From positions 1 to 36,748 of IMG/VR virus record IMGVR_UViG_3300021185_002194: 36,748 nt of DNA. One strand, written 5' to 3'. This stretch comes from a virus. Every line of letters begins with the position of its first letter. Positions within the stretch are counted from its first letter, which is position 1. This document shows positions 24,212-30,674 of the stretch, in pieces. The notes beneath the pieces are model-generated. The model saw only the letters and a program-made list of their open reading frames with translations, made no database searches and was not told the DNA's origin. Made by a program: the position numbers and the translations under genes.

Positions 24212-24544
24212 TTAATAAAAAGTTGGGGCGCGTCGGATGGGTTTATCCTCGCACGATTCGATTTCATATTGTCTCAAAATTTGTGCCACTTTAAAAGAAG
24301 ACCTAGCACTTTCATACATATCATCATGAATAATATGCATACTAAGTACTTCAGTTTCAGTTTCCCGCAACAAGTCTTGTGTACTCTGTGCTACATTCTC
24401 AGCGAATGCATGAATTTTATCCATAATTTGATAGTATTCATACATCGTGTTACTAGCATCATCCATTATATGTTCCTCGATATGCGAGGCTATAATCTCA
24501 GCTAAGTCCTCTACAGCATTATATTTAGTGTTTATTACATTCAT
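24212..24544 (-). CDS. Small acidic helical protein, unknown (110 aa)
   Basis: This 110-residue protein is nearly all helix and acidic in its first two thirds (VEDLAEIIASHIEEHIMDDA, then LLRETETEVLSMHIIHDDMY), ending with a basic-aromatic tail RRAPTFY. I recognise no family. Acidic helical proteins of this size in phage early regions often target host proteins, but this is inference. The ribosome site is AAAGGATAATAAAATG. Confidence 0.65.
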   Translation of the reverse strand: MNVINTKYNAVEDLAEIIASHIEEHIMDDASNTMYEYYQIMDKIHAFAENVAQSTQDLLRETETEVLSMHIIHDDMYESARSSFKVAQILRQYEIESCEDKPIRRAPTFY

Positions 24545-24555
24545 TTTATTATCCT

Positions 24556-24960
24556 TTATATGCCAAAAAATTCTTTAACTTCTTTCCACGAACCTGTTAG
24601 TATTGGTTGCTCAAAATTATTTTCTCGACCCCATATTTCATTTTTATGTGTATTATTTGCTAAAGCGATAGTATAAAAAATTTCGCCAGTTTTTATATCT
24701 GCAAAACGAAAATCATCATAACTGCCTTGACAGTCGCCATTATTCTTAAACCAAACGTACATTTTATGTCCGTCAATTTTTGCACTGGGAAGTAATTGTA
24801 TAACTTTTTTACCAAGTAATTTTGTTTTCTTTGCAAGACTGCTGTTATTACAAAACCAATCGTACCAACCCGCACTGCATTGCGTGCTTACATCGTTGCA
24901 ATTGTAATCACCATTGATAAAGTTACCAACCCATTTATTTACTGTTATTTTATTTGTCAT
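24556..24960 (-). CDS. Conserved phage protein, unknown (134 aa)
   Basis: The product begins MTNKITVNKWVGNFINGDYN. Recognisable segments are GWYDWFCNNSSLAKKTKLLG, a MYVWFKNNGDCQGSYDDFRF stretch and a IWGRENNFEQPILTGSWKEV end. This series occurs in hypothetical proteins of other phages; no function is known to me. A start five codons upstream is possible, but AAAGGAAATAAAATG before the ATG at 24958-24960 fits the block's pattern. It is the first gene after the promoter at 24979-25035. Confidence 0.75.
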   Translation of the reverse strand: MTNKITVNKWVGNFINGDYNCNDVSTQCSAGWYDWFCNNSSLAKKTKLLGKKVIQLLPSAKIDGHKMYVWFKNNGDCQGSYDDFRFADIKTGEIFYTIALANNTHKNEIWGRENNFEQPILTGSWKEVKEFFGI

Positions 24961-24978
24961 TTTATTTCCTTTCAAGGT

Positions 24979-25035
24979 GGCTTAATTGCCTATCTGTATG
25001 ACTAATATAGAAACTACTTATAGTATAGCATTAGA
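24979..25035 (-). promoter_or_regulatory. Promoter with conserved motif and GGC..GCC leader element
   Basis: On the minus strand TCTAATGCTATACTATAAG lies at 25035-25017. TATACT (25027-25022) serves as -35. The best -10 at 17 bases is TAGTCA (25004-24999), which is weak. GGCAATTAAGCC lies at 24990-24979. It sits in the 85-bp gap after the NusG-like gene and would drive 24960 down to 23707. Confidence 0.6.
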
Positions 25036-25045
25036 AAAACTTATA

Positions 25046-25600
25046 CTATGTAACAGACTTTATATTCTCTATTGCCGTTTCAACTTTTCGAGGCGTACCT
25101 AAAATATTTAACATAAGTATTAAATTATTATCTACCTGGCTTTGAACACTTAACTGCAAGCCAGCCATGCTACCCGTTTTAAACTGCACTAACTCACCTG
25201 GACTATATTGCTTAAACACATCAGGTTTATATTTTTTTTGTCTATTTTTCTTTGAATGCTTACTAGTTTTGTAGCCTGTCGGATATATCTCTTTTAAATC
25301 ATCAATAGCATTTAAACTTAGACAATATGGTGCATCGTTATGCATTATAAATCCATATATGTTAGCATTTTTGGCTATCAATTCAGCTAATTTATTTGTA
25401 TTGCCTTCAACCTTTATTATTAAATATCCTTTGAATAATGGCTCGACATAACTAATCCTCACACGCTTTTTTCTTTGTTGCTTGCTAGTCCTTAAATATT
25501 TAGTCTCAAACGGCGTATATACTTCGATATTATTCTGACTTAAATAATCATGCACATTTAAAACTGCATCACTTTTAACTTTTAATATCTGCCACAACAT
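25046..25600 (-). CDS. NusG/RfaH-like transcription elongation or antitermination factor
   Basis: This 184-residue protein has the two parts of NusG paralogs. Residues 1-100 look like an NGN domain: WQILKVKSDAVLNVHDYL, an EVYTPFETKYLR strand, EPLFKGYLIIKVE, and a GFIMHNDAPYCLSLNAI end. Residues about 130-184 look like a KOW domain (FKQYSPGELVQFKTGSMAGL onwards). The length equals typical NusG. Phage NusG paralogs can load on RNA polymerase and let it pass terminators, which would suit a late operon of over 20 kb. It is the third gene of the regulatory operon, starting 2 bp after the GcrA-like gene. Confidence 0.85.
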   Translation of the reverse strand: MLWQILKVKSDAVLNVHDYLSQNNIEVYTPFETKYLRTSKQQRKKRVRISYVEPLFKGYLIIKVEGNTNKLAELIAKNANIYGFIMHNDAPYCLSLNAIDDLKEIYPTGYKTSKHSKKNRQKKYKPDVFKQYSPGELVQFKTGSMAGLQLSVQSQVDNNLILMLNILGTPRKVETAIENIKSVT

Positions 25601-25602
25601 TA

Positions 25603-26187
25603 TTAATATTCTCTGATTGGTATTAACTTAAAACTACTATTATCCATGACAATTTTAGCTTGGTCTAAGTTACCACGCCATGCCAGTTTTGCTTGCAGTG
25701 TTAGTGTTTTGGTTGAGCAATGCAAATAACCACCTGCTGACCTTAAAAAATAACCCTTGCCAGGTTTTGGCACAAAGCTTGCGGATATAATATTTTCGCT
25801 CTTGTTGCTTCTCTTGGGAAATTGATTAGGTGCATATTTACGCATTTTATTAAAAGTGGTGTAACTTATATCAGCCATTTCTAATATTTCACTTACGCCA
25901 TAGCCTTCCATCCACAACTTCCTACATTTATGTATTTCAGCTATATCTGCATATTTTTTATATTGCTTAAATTTTGGTGCTACAAGCTTTAACTCTTTTT
26001 TCTTTTTGGTAAAACCACGCTTGGGCAATATATCGCGATTGCGGTGTGCAAACTTATCTAAGCTTGATTTACTTACACCTAGCTCTTTTGCTATCTGCTC
26101 AGGAGACATATACATATCGCCCCACAACTTAGTGGCTAATAGTATTTTATCCTGTGTCCAAATCCAGCTAGTCATTTGGGTTATCAA
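25603..26187 (-). CDS. GcrA-like DNA-binding regulator with two HTH segments
   Basis: This is a 194-residue protein. Residues 7-55 (SWIWTQDKILLATKLWGDMY, SPEQIAKELGVSKSSLDKFA, HRN) follow the GcrA pattern: an opening Trp, the LW helix, then the HTH with AxELG. A second HTH-like segment lies at about 86-115 (CRKLWMEGYGVSEILEMADI). GcrA of alphaproteobacteria binds methylated GANTC promoters together with sigma-70, and phage homologs may redirect the host polymerase. The resemblance was judged by eye, so a generic phage HTH protein is the alternative. It overlaps the Cro-like gene by 20 bp and is followed at 2 bp by the NusG-like gene. AAGG lies 8 bases before the chosen start. Confidence 0.65.
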   Translation of the reverse strand: MITQMTSWIWTQDKILLATKLWGDMYMSPEQIAKELGVSKSSLDKFAHRNRDILPKRGFTKKKKELKLVAPKFKQYKKYADIAEIHKCRKLWMEGYGVSEILEMADISYTTFNKMRKYAPNQFPKRSNKSENIISASFVPKPGKGYFLRSAGGYLHCSTKTLTLQAKLAWRGNLDQAKIVMDNSSFKLIPIREY

Positions 26188-26359
26188 GCTTGCCTTCTTC
26201 CATCCATGTCAACACGTTTTTATAAACCTGGGGAATTGGGTCTATTTTGCCTTGACTATGCCTTATAATAGTTGACCTGTTGCACCCACAAAAAGTTGCA
26301 AAACTTGCATAGTTAAAACCTAATTTCTTTAATAATCTGCTATATTCGTCGTTTGTCAT
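26168..26359 (-). CDS. Cro/CI-like HTH repressor
   Basis: This 63-residue protein consists of a single HTH: LLKKLGFNYASFATFCGCNR followed by STIIRHSQGK, with a short C-terminal helix (YKNVLTWMEEGK). The size and lack of an oligomerisation domain are typical of Cro-type regulators. It is transcribed away from the early plus-strand operon, directly next to the divergent control region, where it would bind. A strong AAAGGAGTAACT ribosome site precedes the ATG. With no integrase seen, it is more likely a switch between early and later transcription than a lysogeny repressor. Confidence 0.75.
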   Translation of the reverse strand: MTNDEYSRLLKKLGFNYASFATFCGCNRSTIIRHSQGKIDPIPQVYKNVLTWMEEGKLDNPND

Positions 26360-26550
26360 AGTTACTCCTTTTGTTTTGCCTAGATTTACATAAGATTTAC
26401 CCTAATGCAACACTTTTCTAACATTAATTTTACTAATACTATACTATAAATATTGCTAATGCGGAATTTATTTCCTTGACTTATGTTTCTGCATGATATA
26501 GAGTGTAATCACTACACAAGGCAATAAAGCCAAATATAGGAGGTAGTAAT
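26360..26550. promoter_or_regulatory. Divergent control region between regulatory and early operons
   Basis: These 191 gene-free bp separate the leftward regulator operon from the rightward early operon. On the minus strand TTGCAT followed 16 bases on by TAAATC is a modest promoter for the Cro-like gene. On the plus strand a copy of the conserved motif (CTAATACTATACTATAAAT, 26432-26451) lacks a good -10 box at 17 bases, so it may be a binding site only. The early promoter itself is listed separately. Confidence 0.55.
26476..26531 (+). promoter_or_regulatory. Early rightward promoter with GGC..GCC leader element
   Basis: TTGACT (26476-26481) is a good -35 box. The likely -10 is TGATATAGA, an extended -10 with TATAGA at 26497-26502 (15-base spacer), or TAGAGT at 17 bases. 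GGCAATAAAGCC lies at 26520-26531, just inside the transcript, followed by an AGGAGG ribosome site. The leader element is the same as in the minus-strand units. Confidence 0.68.
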
Positions 26551-26868
26551 ATGACAAATAAAATAATATATGAGACTAGCAAAGAGGGTAATGGTGTTTT
26601 TAACGTTAAGATATTTGACGATGGAACAGTTGACACGACTGACGATGACAATATGAATTTAAATGTATTCGACAATGTTAATGATGCTATCAACTGGCAT
26701 TACAAACAATCTCGCCTCATAAAAAACAGAGAGGCAAATTCACACGAAAATATAGTTTATCATTTAATGCCTTTCCATAATTATGACATGCCAATAATTG
26801 TGGATAGCCAATGGAATATTATAAGTGCAGTTTGGGATAATACTGAACCAAAAGGGGTAACAAGATGA
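26551..26868 (+). CDS. First early protein, unknown (105 aa)
   Basis: This 105-residue protein starts MTNKIIYETSKEGNGVFNVK and is rich in Asn/Asp. It has a NVFDNVNDAINWHYKQSRLI segment and a PIIVDSQWNIISAVWDN end. I do not recognise it. It has the best ribosome site of the block (AGGAGG, 8 bases before ATG) and is the first gene of the early operon, so it should be the earliest and strongest product. A host-takeover role is plausible. Confidence 0.7.
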   Translation: MTNKIIYETSKEGNGVFNVKIFDDGTVDTTDDDNMNLNVFDNVNDAINWHYKQSRLIKNREANSHENIVYHLMPFHNYDMPIIVDSQWNIISAVWDNTEPKGVTR

Positions 26869-27071
26869 AAATATATAGAGTATTTGATTATGAAGAAGAA
26901 ACTGGATGTGGGTCAACCTATACTTCAAGCATGAAACACGCCAAAAAAATAGCAAAACTTATGGATGACCCCAGTGAAATTTGCTTTACAGAATTTAACA
27001 ATGACAAAGCGTCAATCATACGCGCACTTAATATTGCGTCTATGGAACATTATAGTAGAGATATAAAATGA
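26865..27071 (+). CDS. Early small protein, first member of a tandem paralog pair (68 aa)
   Basis: This 68-residue protein begins MKIYRVFDYEEETGCG. The pattern M-K-x-A-x-x-I-x-K-x-M-x-DP and the EFNNDKASIIRALNIAS segment are shared with the next gene. No outside family is recognised. It overlaps the first early gene by 4 bp (ATGA), so translation is coupled. Confidence 0.68.
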   Translation: MKIYRVFDYEEETGCGSTYTSSMKHAKKIAKLMDDPSEICFTEFNNDKASIIRALNIASMEHYSRDIK

Positions 27072-27084
27072 AAAAGGAAATAAA

Positions 27085-27333
27085 ATGAAAATTTACAGAG
27101 TATTAGACTTCGATACTGAGGATACTCACCATGGTATCCACGTAGCAACTATGAAGGAGGCTGAAACAATATCAAAGTATATGACTGACCCTAAGATTGA
27201 TTGCCTAGAATTTAATAACGATAAGCAATCAATTATAAATGAGCTCAATGTTGCCGCAGGTCATCGCTTAGAATTTAACATGGCCACAGACCGCATAGAA
27301 CCTATTATTAAAACTGGAGAGAACTATGCCTAA
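27085..27333 (+). CDS. Early small protein, second member of the tandem pair (82 aa)
   Basis: This 82-residue protein begins MKIYRVLDFDTEDTHHGIHV and carries EFNNDKQSIINELNVA, so it is a clear paralog of the preceding gene with a 14-residue C-terminal extension. The shared layout suggests a fold of one helix between strands. AAAAAGGAAATAAAATG is its ribosome site. Confidence 0.68.
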   Translation: MKIYRVLDFDTEDTHHGIHVATMKEAETISKYMTDPKIDCLEFNNDKQSIINELNVAAGHRLEFNMATDRIEPIIKTGENYA

Positions 27334-27544
27334 ACATACAATAGAATCAATTATAGAAAACTGCGGTGGCTCAAAGGCCATCGCTAACAACATCGAAAAC
27401 CTTAAATACGATAGCGTTAGGAAATGGAAAATATTTGGAATCCCAGAACGACATTGGAGTACAATCATAAGGTTACACAAAAAACGGCTGTCACCCAACA
27501 GACTACACAAACTAAACAAGATTTGCAGAGGTGACTTCAGATGA
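27326..27544 (+). CDS. Cro/YdaS-like HTH protein
   Basis: This 72-residue protein has the pattern GGSKAIANNIENLKYDSVRK, then WKIFGIPERHWSTIIRL. GGxxAIA, then VxxW, then GIPxxHW is the signature of Cro/YdaS-type antirepressor or replication-control proteins. It is the second HTH protein next to the divergent control region (the other is 26168-26359 on the minus strand), the layout of a two-repressor switch. It overlaps the previous gene by 8 bp and the next by 4 bp. Confidence 0.72.
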   Translation: MPKHTIESIIENCGGSKAIANNIENLKYDSVRKWKIFGIPERHWSTIIRLHKKRLSPNRLHKLNKICRGDFR

Positions 27545-27723
27545 GAATACAAAAGCATGAAGGAGAAGTGACTGAAACCTTTTACACCAACCACCCTTAC
27601 TTCAATCGAATGATGTTACAACGTGCTGTTAAACGAGGCGACACAAGGCGGCAACACCATTTCCAGGAGTTAGTAACAAAAGAAACTACAGATGCACTCA
27701 GGAGACTGTTACGTGAAATTTAG
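27541..27723 (+). CDS. Small basic early protein, unknown (60 aa)
   Basis: This 60-residue protein is basic and His-rich (HPYFNRMMLQRAVKRGDTRR, then HHFQELVTKETTDALRRLLR). No family is recognised. It overlaps the HTH gene by 4 bp (ATGA), and its end overlaps the HNH-like gene. Confidence 0.6.
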   Translation: MRIQKHEGEVTETFYTNHPYFNRMMLQRAVKRGDTRRQHHFQELVTKETTDALRRLLREI

Positions 27724-28099
27724 CGAACATCCAGACTACATTAAATATAAACTTATACCAAATTATTTGTATGCCAAGATAGCGCTTGAGCAATGTGGTA
27801 AGTGTGGCTGTGGCTGTGGGAGGGACTTAGAATTTAAACAGCGGAAAATAAGAATCGAGCATTTGGCCCAGAGGGCGTTTGGGGGCAAGCATGAGGAGGC
27901 TAATATAGCGCTTTGGTGTGTGAACCCTTGCGCTCTAGCAAAAGATAAAAGAGATGCGGCTAACCGCAAAAAAGTTAGAAGCTTAACAAACTCCACAAAA
28001 AAAAGTCAGAGGCGCAAACAGAAAATACAAGGTAAAGCTAAGATACAATCGCGTGGATTTAACACCAGCTACAAACCTAACATCAAGGAAATTGATTAA
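27713..28099 (+). CDS. HNH-like nuclease/recombination protein
   Basis: The core is CGKCGCGCGRDLEF followed by IRIEHLAQRAFGGKHEEANI and LWCVNPCALAKD: a zinc knuckle, the His of an IxxEHLxxRAxGG helix and a C-terminal Cys/His region, as in HNH endonucleases of NinG or group I intron type. The C-terminal third is very basic. GTG at 27713 has AGGAG 8 bases upstream and is preferred; ATG at 27692, seven codons earlier, has no ribosome site. It may nick DNA at replication forks or act in packaging. It overlaps the preceding gene by 11 bp and DUF1064 by 1 bp. Confidence 0.65.
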   Translation: MKFSEHPDYIKYKLIPNYLYAKIALEQCGKCGCGCGRDLEFKQRKIRIEHLAQRAFGGKHEEANIALWCVNPCALAKDKRDAANRKKVRSLTNSTKKSQRRKQKIQGKAKIQSRGFNTSYKPNIKEID

Positions 28100-28428
28100 T
28101 GTATAAACGTAACAAATATAACGCCATCAAAGTTAAAGATGATGGTATGACATTTGATAGTAAACGGGAGCACGCGAGATATTTGCACAACAAGCAAAGA
28201 TTGAAGGATGGTGAAATATCAGACTTGGAGATACATCCAGTTTATCAGATATTAGTTAATGACCAAAAAATATGTAGATATACAGCGGATTCGCAATACA
28301 AAAATAAAGAAGGCACATTGATTGTTGAGGATGTTAAATCACCTATCACAGCAAAGCAAGCACGTTACAGGCTTGTTAAGAAGCTTATGAAAGCTGTACA
28401 TGGGATTACTATCCTGGAGGTATACTAA
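28099..28428 (+). CDS. DUF1064 nuclease-like protein
   Basis: This 109-residue protein matches the DUF1064 pattern: KYNAIKVKDDGMTFDSKREH, then YLHNKQRLKDGEISDLEIHP, then YTADSQYKNKEGTLIVEDVK and a C-terminal KLMKAVHGITILEV. The family is a PD-(D/E)xK-like, resolvase-type group common in phage replication regions. The acidic and Lys residues in FDSKxE, YTADxxY and VEDVKS fit such a nuclease centre. It probably resolves replication or recombination intermediates. Confidence 0.85.
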   Translation: MYKRNKYNAIKVKDDGMTFDSKREHARYLHNKQRLKDGEISDLEIHPVYQILVNDQKICRYTADSQYKNKEGTLIVEDVKSPITAKQARYRLVKKLMKAVHGITILEVY

Positions 28429-28435
28429 AAAAATA

Positions 28436-28500
28436 GGGCGATAGAAAAGGATTAGAAAACTACCGCCCAGATGCCATTACTATTGAGGGAAACCAATGGC
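28436..28500 (+). ncRNA. Two-hairpin intergenic structure upstream of the helicase
   Basis: The 124-bp gap between DUF1064 and the helicase holds two hairpins. GGGCGATAG/CTACCGCCC (28436-28468) has 9-bp arms with one mismatch and a 15-base A-rich loop. GCCATT/AATGGC (28473-28500) has 6-bp arms and a 16-base loop. No U-tract follows either one, so they are not simple terminators. They may control processing or translation of the helicase message, or be a small RNA. Confidence 0.45.
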
Positions 28501-28527
28501 TTTACATAATATTAAATACAATATAAC
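28501..28527 (+). promoter_or_regulatory. Weak promoter candidate before the helicase
   Basis: TTTACA (28501-28506) and TATAAC (28522-28527) are 15 bases apart, which is short. The motif of the other promoters is only partly matched. The helicase ATG follows 25 bases later with AAAAGGATTAAAAATG as ribosome site. Confidence 0.35.
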
Positions 28528-28552
28528 ATAATGCAAGCAAAAAGGATTAAAA

Positions 28553-29953
28553 ATGCAAGATTATCACTCACCAGAGGCTGAACAGGCTATCATAGGCGGT
28601 TTACTACGCGATAACGACTACTACGACGTGGTCAGCAACAGCCTAGCGCAACAACATTTTTATAACCCAATCAATAGCAAGATATATATTATCATTAGCG
28701 ACAGATTAACATCTGGCCATAGCGTTGATGCAATATACGTAAAGAACCAACTGACAATGTTAGACGTTGATGTTGACTTAGCAGAATATCTATCAACGTG
28801 CGTACATATGTTTTCTGGTGATGAAAATGTAGTTAAGTCATACAGCGAGATAGTTATAGATTACGCTAAACGTAGAGAGGCAGACTACCTCACAAGAGCT
28901 TTGCAAGACAAACTGAATGACAATGAACAAGAAATAGATACTGTATTGCAAGATTACGTTGCTGACATTGATGCTGTTATGCTTGATGGCAATAAGCAGC
29001 TAACCAAAAGTGAAACCTCAAAACAGTTATCAGACACTTTTATAGCAGACTTGAATGCAGATAAAGAGCAAGCAAGCTGTTACTCTGGCTACTTTCATCT
29101 CGACCAGATGCTTGGTGGATTTGTGCCAGGCAGAGTTTACGTTATGGCGGGAAGGCCATCAATGGGTAAGTCAGCGGTAGCCTTAAATATTGCAAAAAAT
29201 GTAGCTATGCAGAGAAAAGGTGTAGTTTTTTTATCACTTGAAATGACCAACAGCGGCCAAAGTGAAAGAATTATAAGTAGCATAGGCGCTACTACATATG
29301 GGCCACAGAATTTCCCAATTTATAGTCAATTGCGACACGCATGGCGCGAAAACAAATCAAGAGATAAGATAAAGAGAGCCGCAGATACATTTGCTAAACT
29401 ACCTATTGAGTGGGAGGAAGGTGTTGGATTAAACCTTAACAACATCAAGCTAGTGACTAACAGAGCCATACGCTCATTACGTGCAGGTGGTAGTGATTTA
29501 AAGTTACTTATTATTGACCACATAGGACACGTTGCTGGAACGCGGCCAGGACAATCAAACTACGAAAAGGTTACAGAAGTTAGTAACGCGCTGATATCCA
29601 TAGCAAAGCAGTACGAAGTACCTGTGCTGGCTTTATGCCAACTATCCAGAGCAGTAGAGCAAAGGGATGATAAAAGGCCACAGTTAAGTGACCTCAGAGA
29701 ATCTGGACATATAGAACAAGACGCAAGTTGCGTCATAGGTATCTATAGAGATTTCTACTATGCTGAACGTGAAGCCAGAAACGCCAGAGGTGATGACAAT
29801 GACCTAACAGCAAGATTAACCCAAGGGCAAAACAAACTTGAAATGATTGTAACAAAAAACAGACATGGAAACATAGGTGAAGTCAATTTATATTGTGAGC
29901 TATCAAGAATGTTTATAGATAATCCAAACCAAGATTACAGGAGTCGAAAATGA
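28553..29953 (+). CDS. Replicative DNA helicase, DnaB-like
   Basis: This 466-residue protein has DnaB architecture. The N-terminal domain (residues 1-110) opens SPEAEQAIIGGLL. The RecA-type domain has Walker A GRPSMGKS at 200-207, the SLEM motif at 228-231 and a Walker B LLIIDHIGH at about 335. A DxRESGxIEQDAD-like switch region (LRESGHIEQDASCVI) and a terminal KNRHGNIGEV motif complete it. It unwinds DNA at the phage fork and is loaded by the initiator downstream, with which it overlaps by 4 bp. No phage DNA polymerase or primase gene is present, so host polymerase III and DnaG are probably recruited. Confidence 0.93.
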   Translation: MQDYHSPEAEQAIIGGLLRDNDYYDVVSNSLAQQHFYNPINSKIYIIISDRLTSGHSVDAIYVKNQLTMLDVDVDLAEYLSTCVHMFSGDENVVKSYSEIVIDYAKRREADYLTRALQDKLNDNEQEIDTVLQDYVADIDAVMLDGNKQLTKSETSKQLSDTFIADLNADKEQASCYSGYFHLDQMLGGFVPGRVYVMAGRPSMGKSAVALNIAKNVAMQRKGVVFLSLEMTNSGQSERIISSIGATTYGPQNFPIYSQLRHAWRENKSRDKIKRAADTFAKLPIEWEEGVGLNLNNIKLVTNRAIRSLRAGGSDLKLLIIDHIGHVAGTRPGQSNYEKVTEVSNALISIAKQYEVPVLALCQLSRAVEQRDDKRPQLSDLRESGHIEQDASCVIGIYRDFYYAEREARNARGDDNDLTARLTQGQNKLEMIVTKNRHGNIGEVNLYCELSRMFIDNPNQDYRSRK

Positions 29954-30633
29954 AAAAAGGGATTTGGGGATGGGAAGATGCCATCACAAAAAGCAATTTA
30001 GAGCCAATGACTAGATTGGTGCTTTTAACGTTGCGTACTTATATGAATGCAAAGAATGAACAATGCTTTCCAGGTGCAAAGAAAATAGCAAAGAGTAGTG
30101 GTATGAGCTTGAGAAGTGTATTTACACATTTAAAGAAAGCGGAGAGGGCTGGCTATGTTGTAATTACAAAGAAGAAAAGTGATAATGGTGGACACGATAG
30201 CAATGAATATACTGCTTGTTACCCTATGCAGGAGGTGCATGACCTACGTGTAAGAGTTGCACCACCGATAGTGCAGGAGATGCATACTAACATACAAGTT
30301 GAACAAACAAGTAAACATAAAGAGCTTTTTGAACAGGTTTGGAGTGAGATTAATAGCAAGCTAGTTAAATCCAGGCAAGGTGGTAAAAAAAGAGCATATG
30401 CTAGATTTGTACAGCTATCTAGTGAATACGACCCTAACACGTTAGCTAATGCTATCAGAGGCTATTATAACGATGCACCACAGAAGAAAAATAATTATGC
30501 ATATGCGGCGAGTATTGTTGCCTGCCTAGGTATTAAAGAATTATATGCAGGTTACTTGAATGATAAAATAACAACAAAGGAGGGTAAAAGCGTTTATGAA
30601 AAATATATAGAGAAAAATAAATTGACAACGTAA
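29950..30633 (+). CDS. Replication initiator/helicase-loader-like protein with N-terminal HTH
   Basis: This is a 227-residue protein. Residues 1-75 have the winged-HTH pattern of phage O-type or replisome-organizer proteins: PMTRLVLLTLRTYMNAKNEQ, CFPGAKKIAKSSGMSLRSVF, THLKKAERAGY. After a linker (about 90-120) comes a helical C-terminal domain that may bind the helicase. Adjacency to the helicase with a 4-bp overlap is classical. The linker-coding DNA has short repeats (30227-30285), as ori sequences have in lambda O. Identification as initiator is inferred from domain and neighbours. Confidence 0.75.
   Translation: MKKGIWGWEDAITKSNLEPMTRLVLLTLRTYMNAKNEQCFPGAKKIAKSSGMSLRSVFTHLKKAERAGYVVITKKKSDNGGHDSNEYTACYPMQEVHDLRVRVAPPIVQEMHTNIQVEQTSKHKELFEQVWSEINSKLVKSRQGGKKRAYARFVQLSSEYDPNTLANAIRGYYNDAPQKKNNYAYAASIVACLGIKELYAGYLNDKITTKEGKSVYEKYIEKNKLTT
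30227..30285 (+). repeat. TGCA repeats inside the initiator gene, possible origin
   Basis: Two 14-bp copies, TGCAGGAGGTGCAT (30227-30240) and TGCAGGAGATGCAT (30272-30285), lie 45 bp apart, with another TGCA at 30258. They encode the linker between the two domains. An AT-rich stretch follows (from about 30286). Lambda-type origins sit at the same place in gene O, but only two full copies exist here. Confidence 0.4.
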
Positions 30634-30674
30634 AATAAATCCGTAGAATATACACATTAATAAAGGAAAAAATT

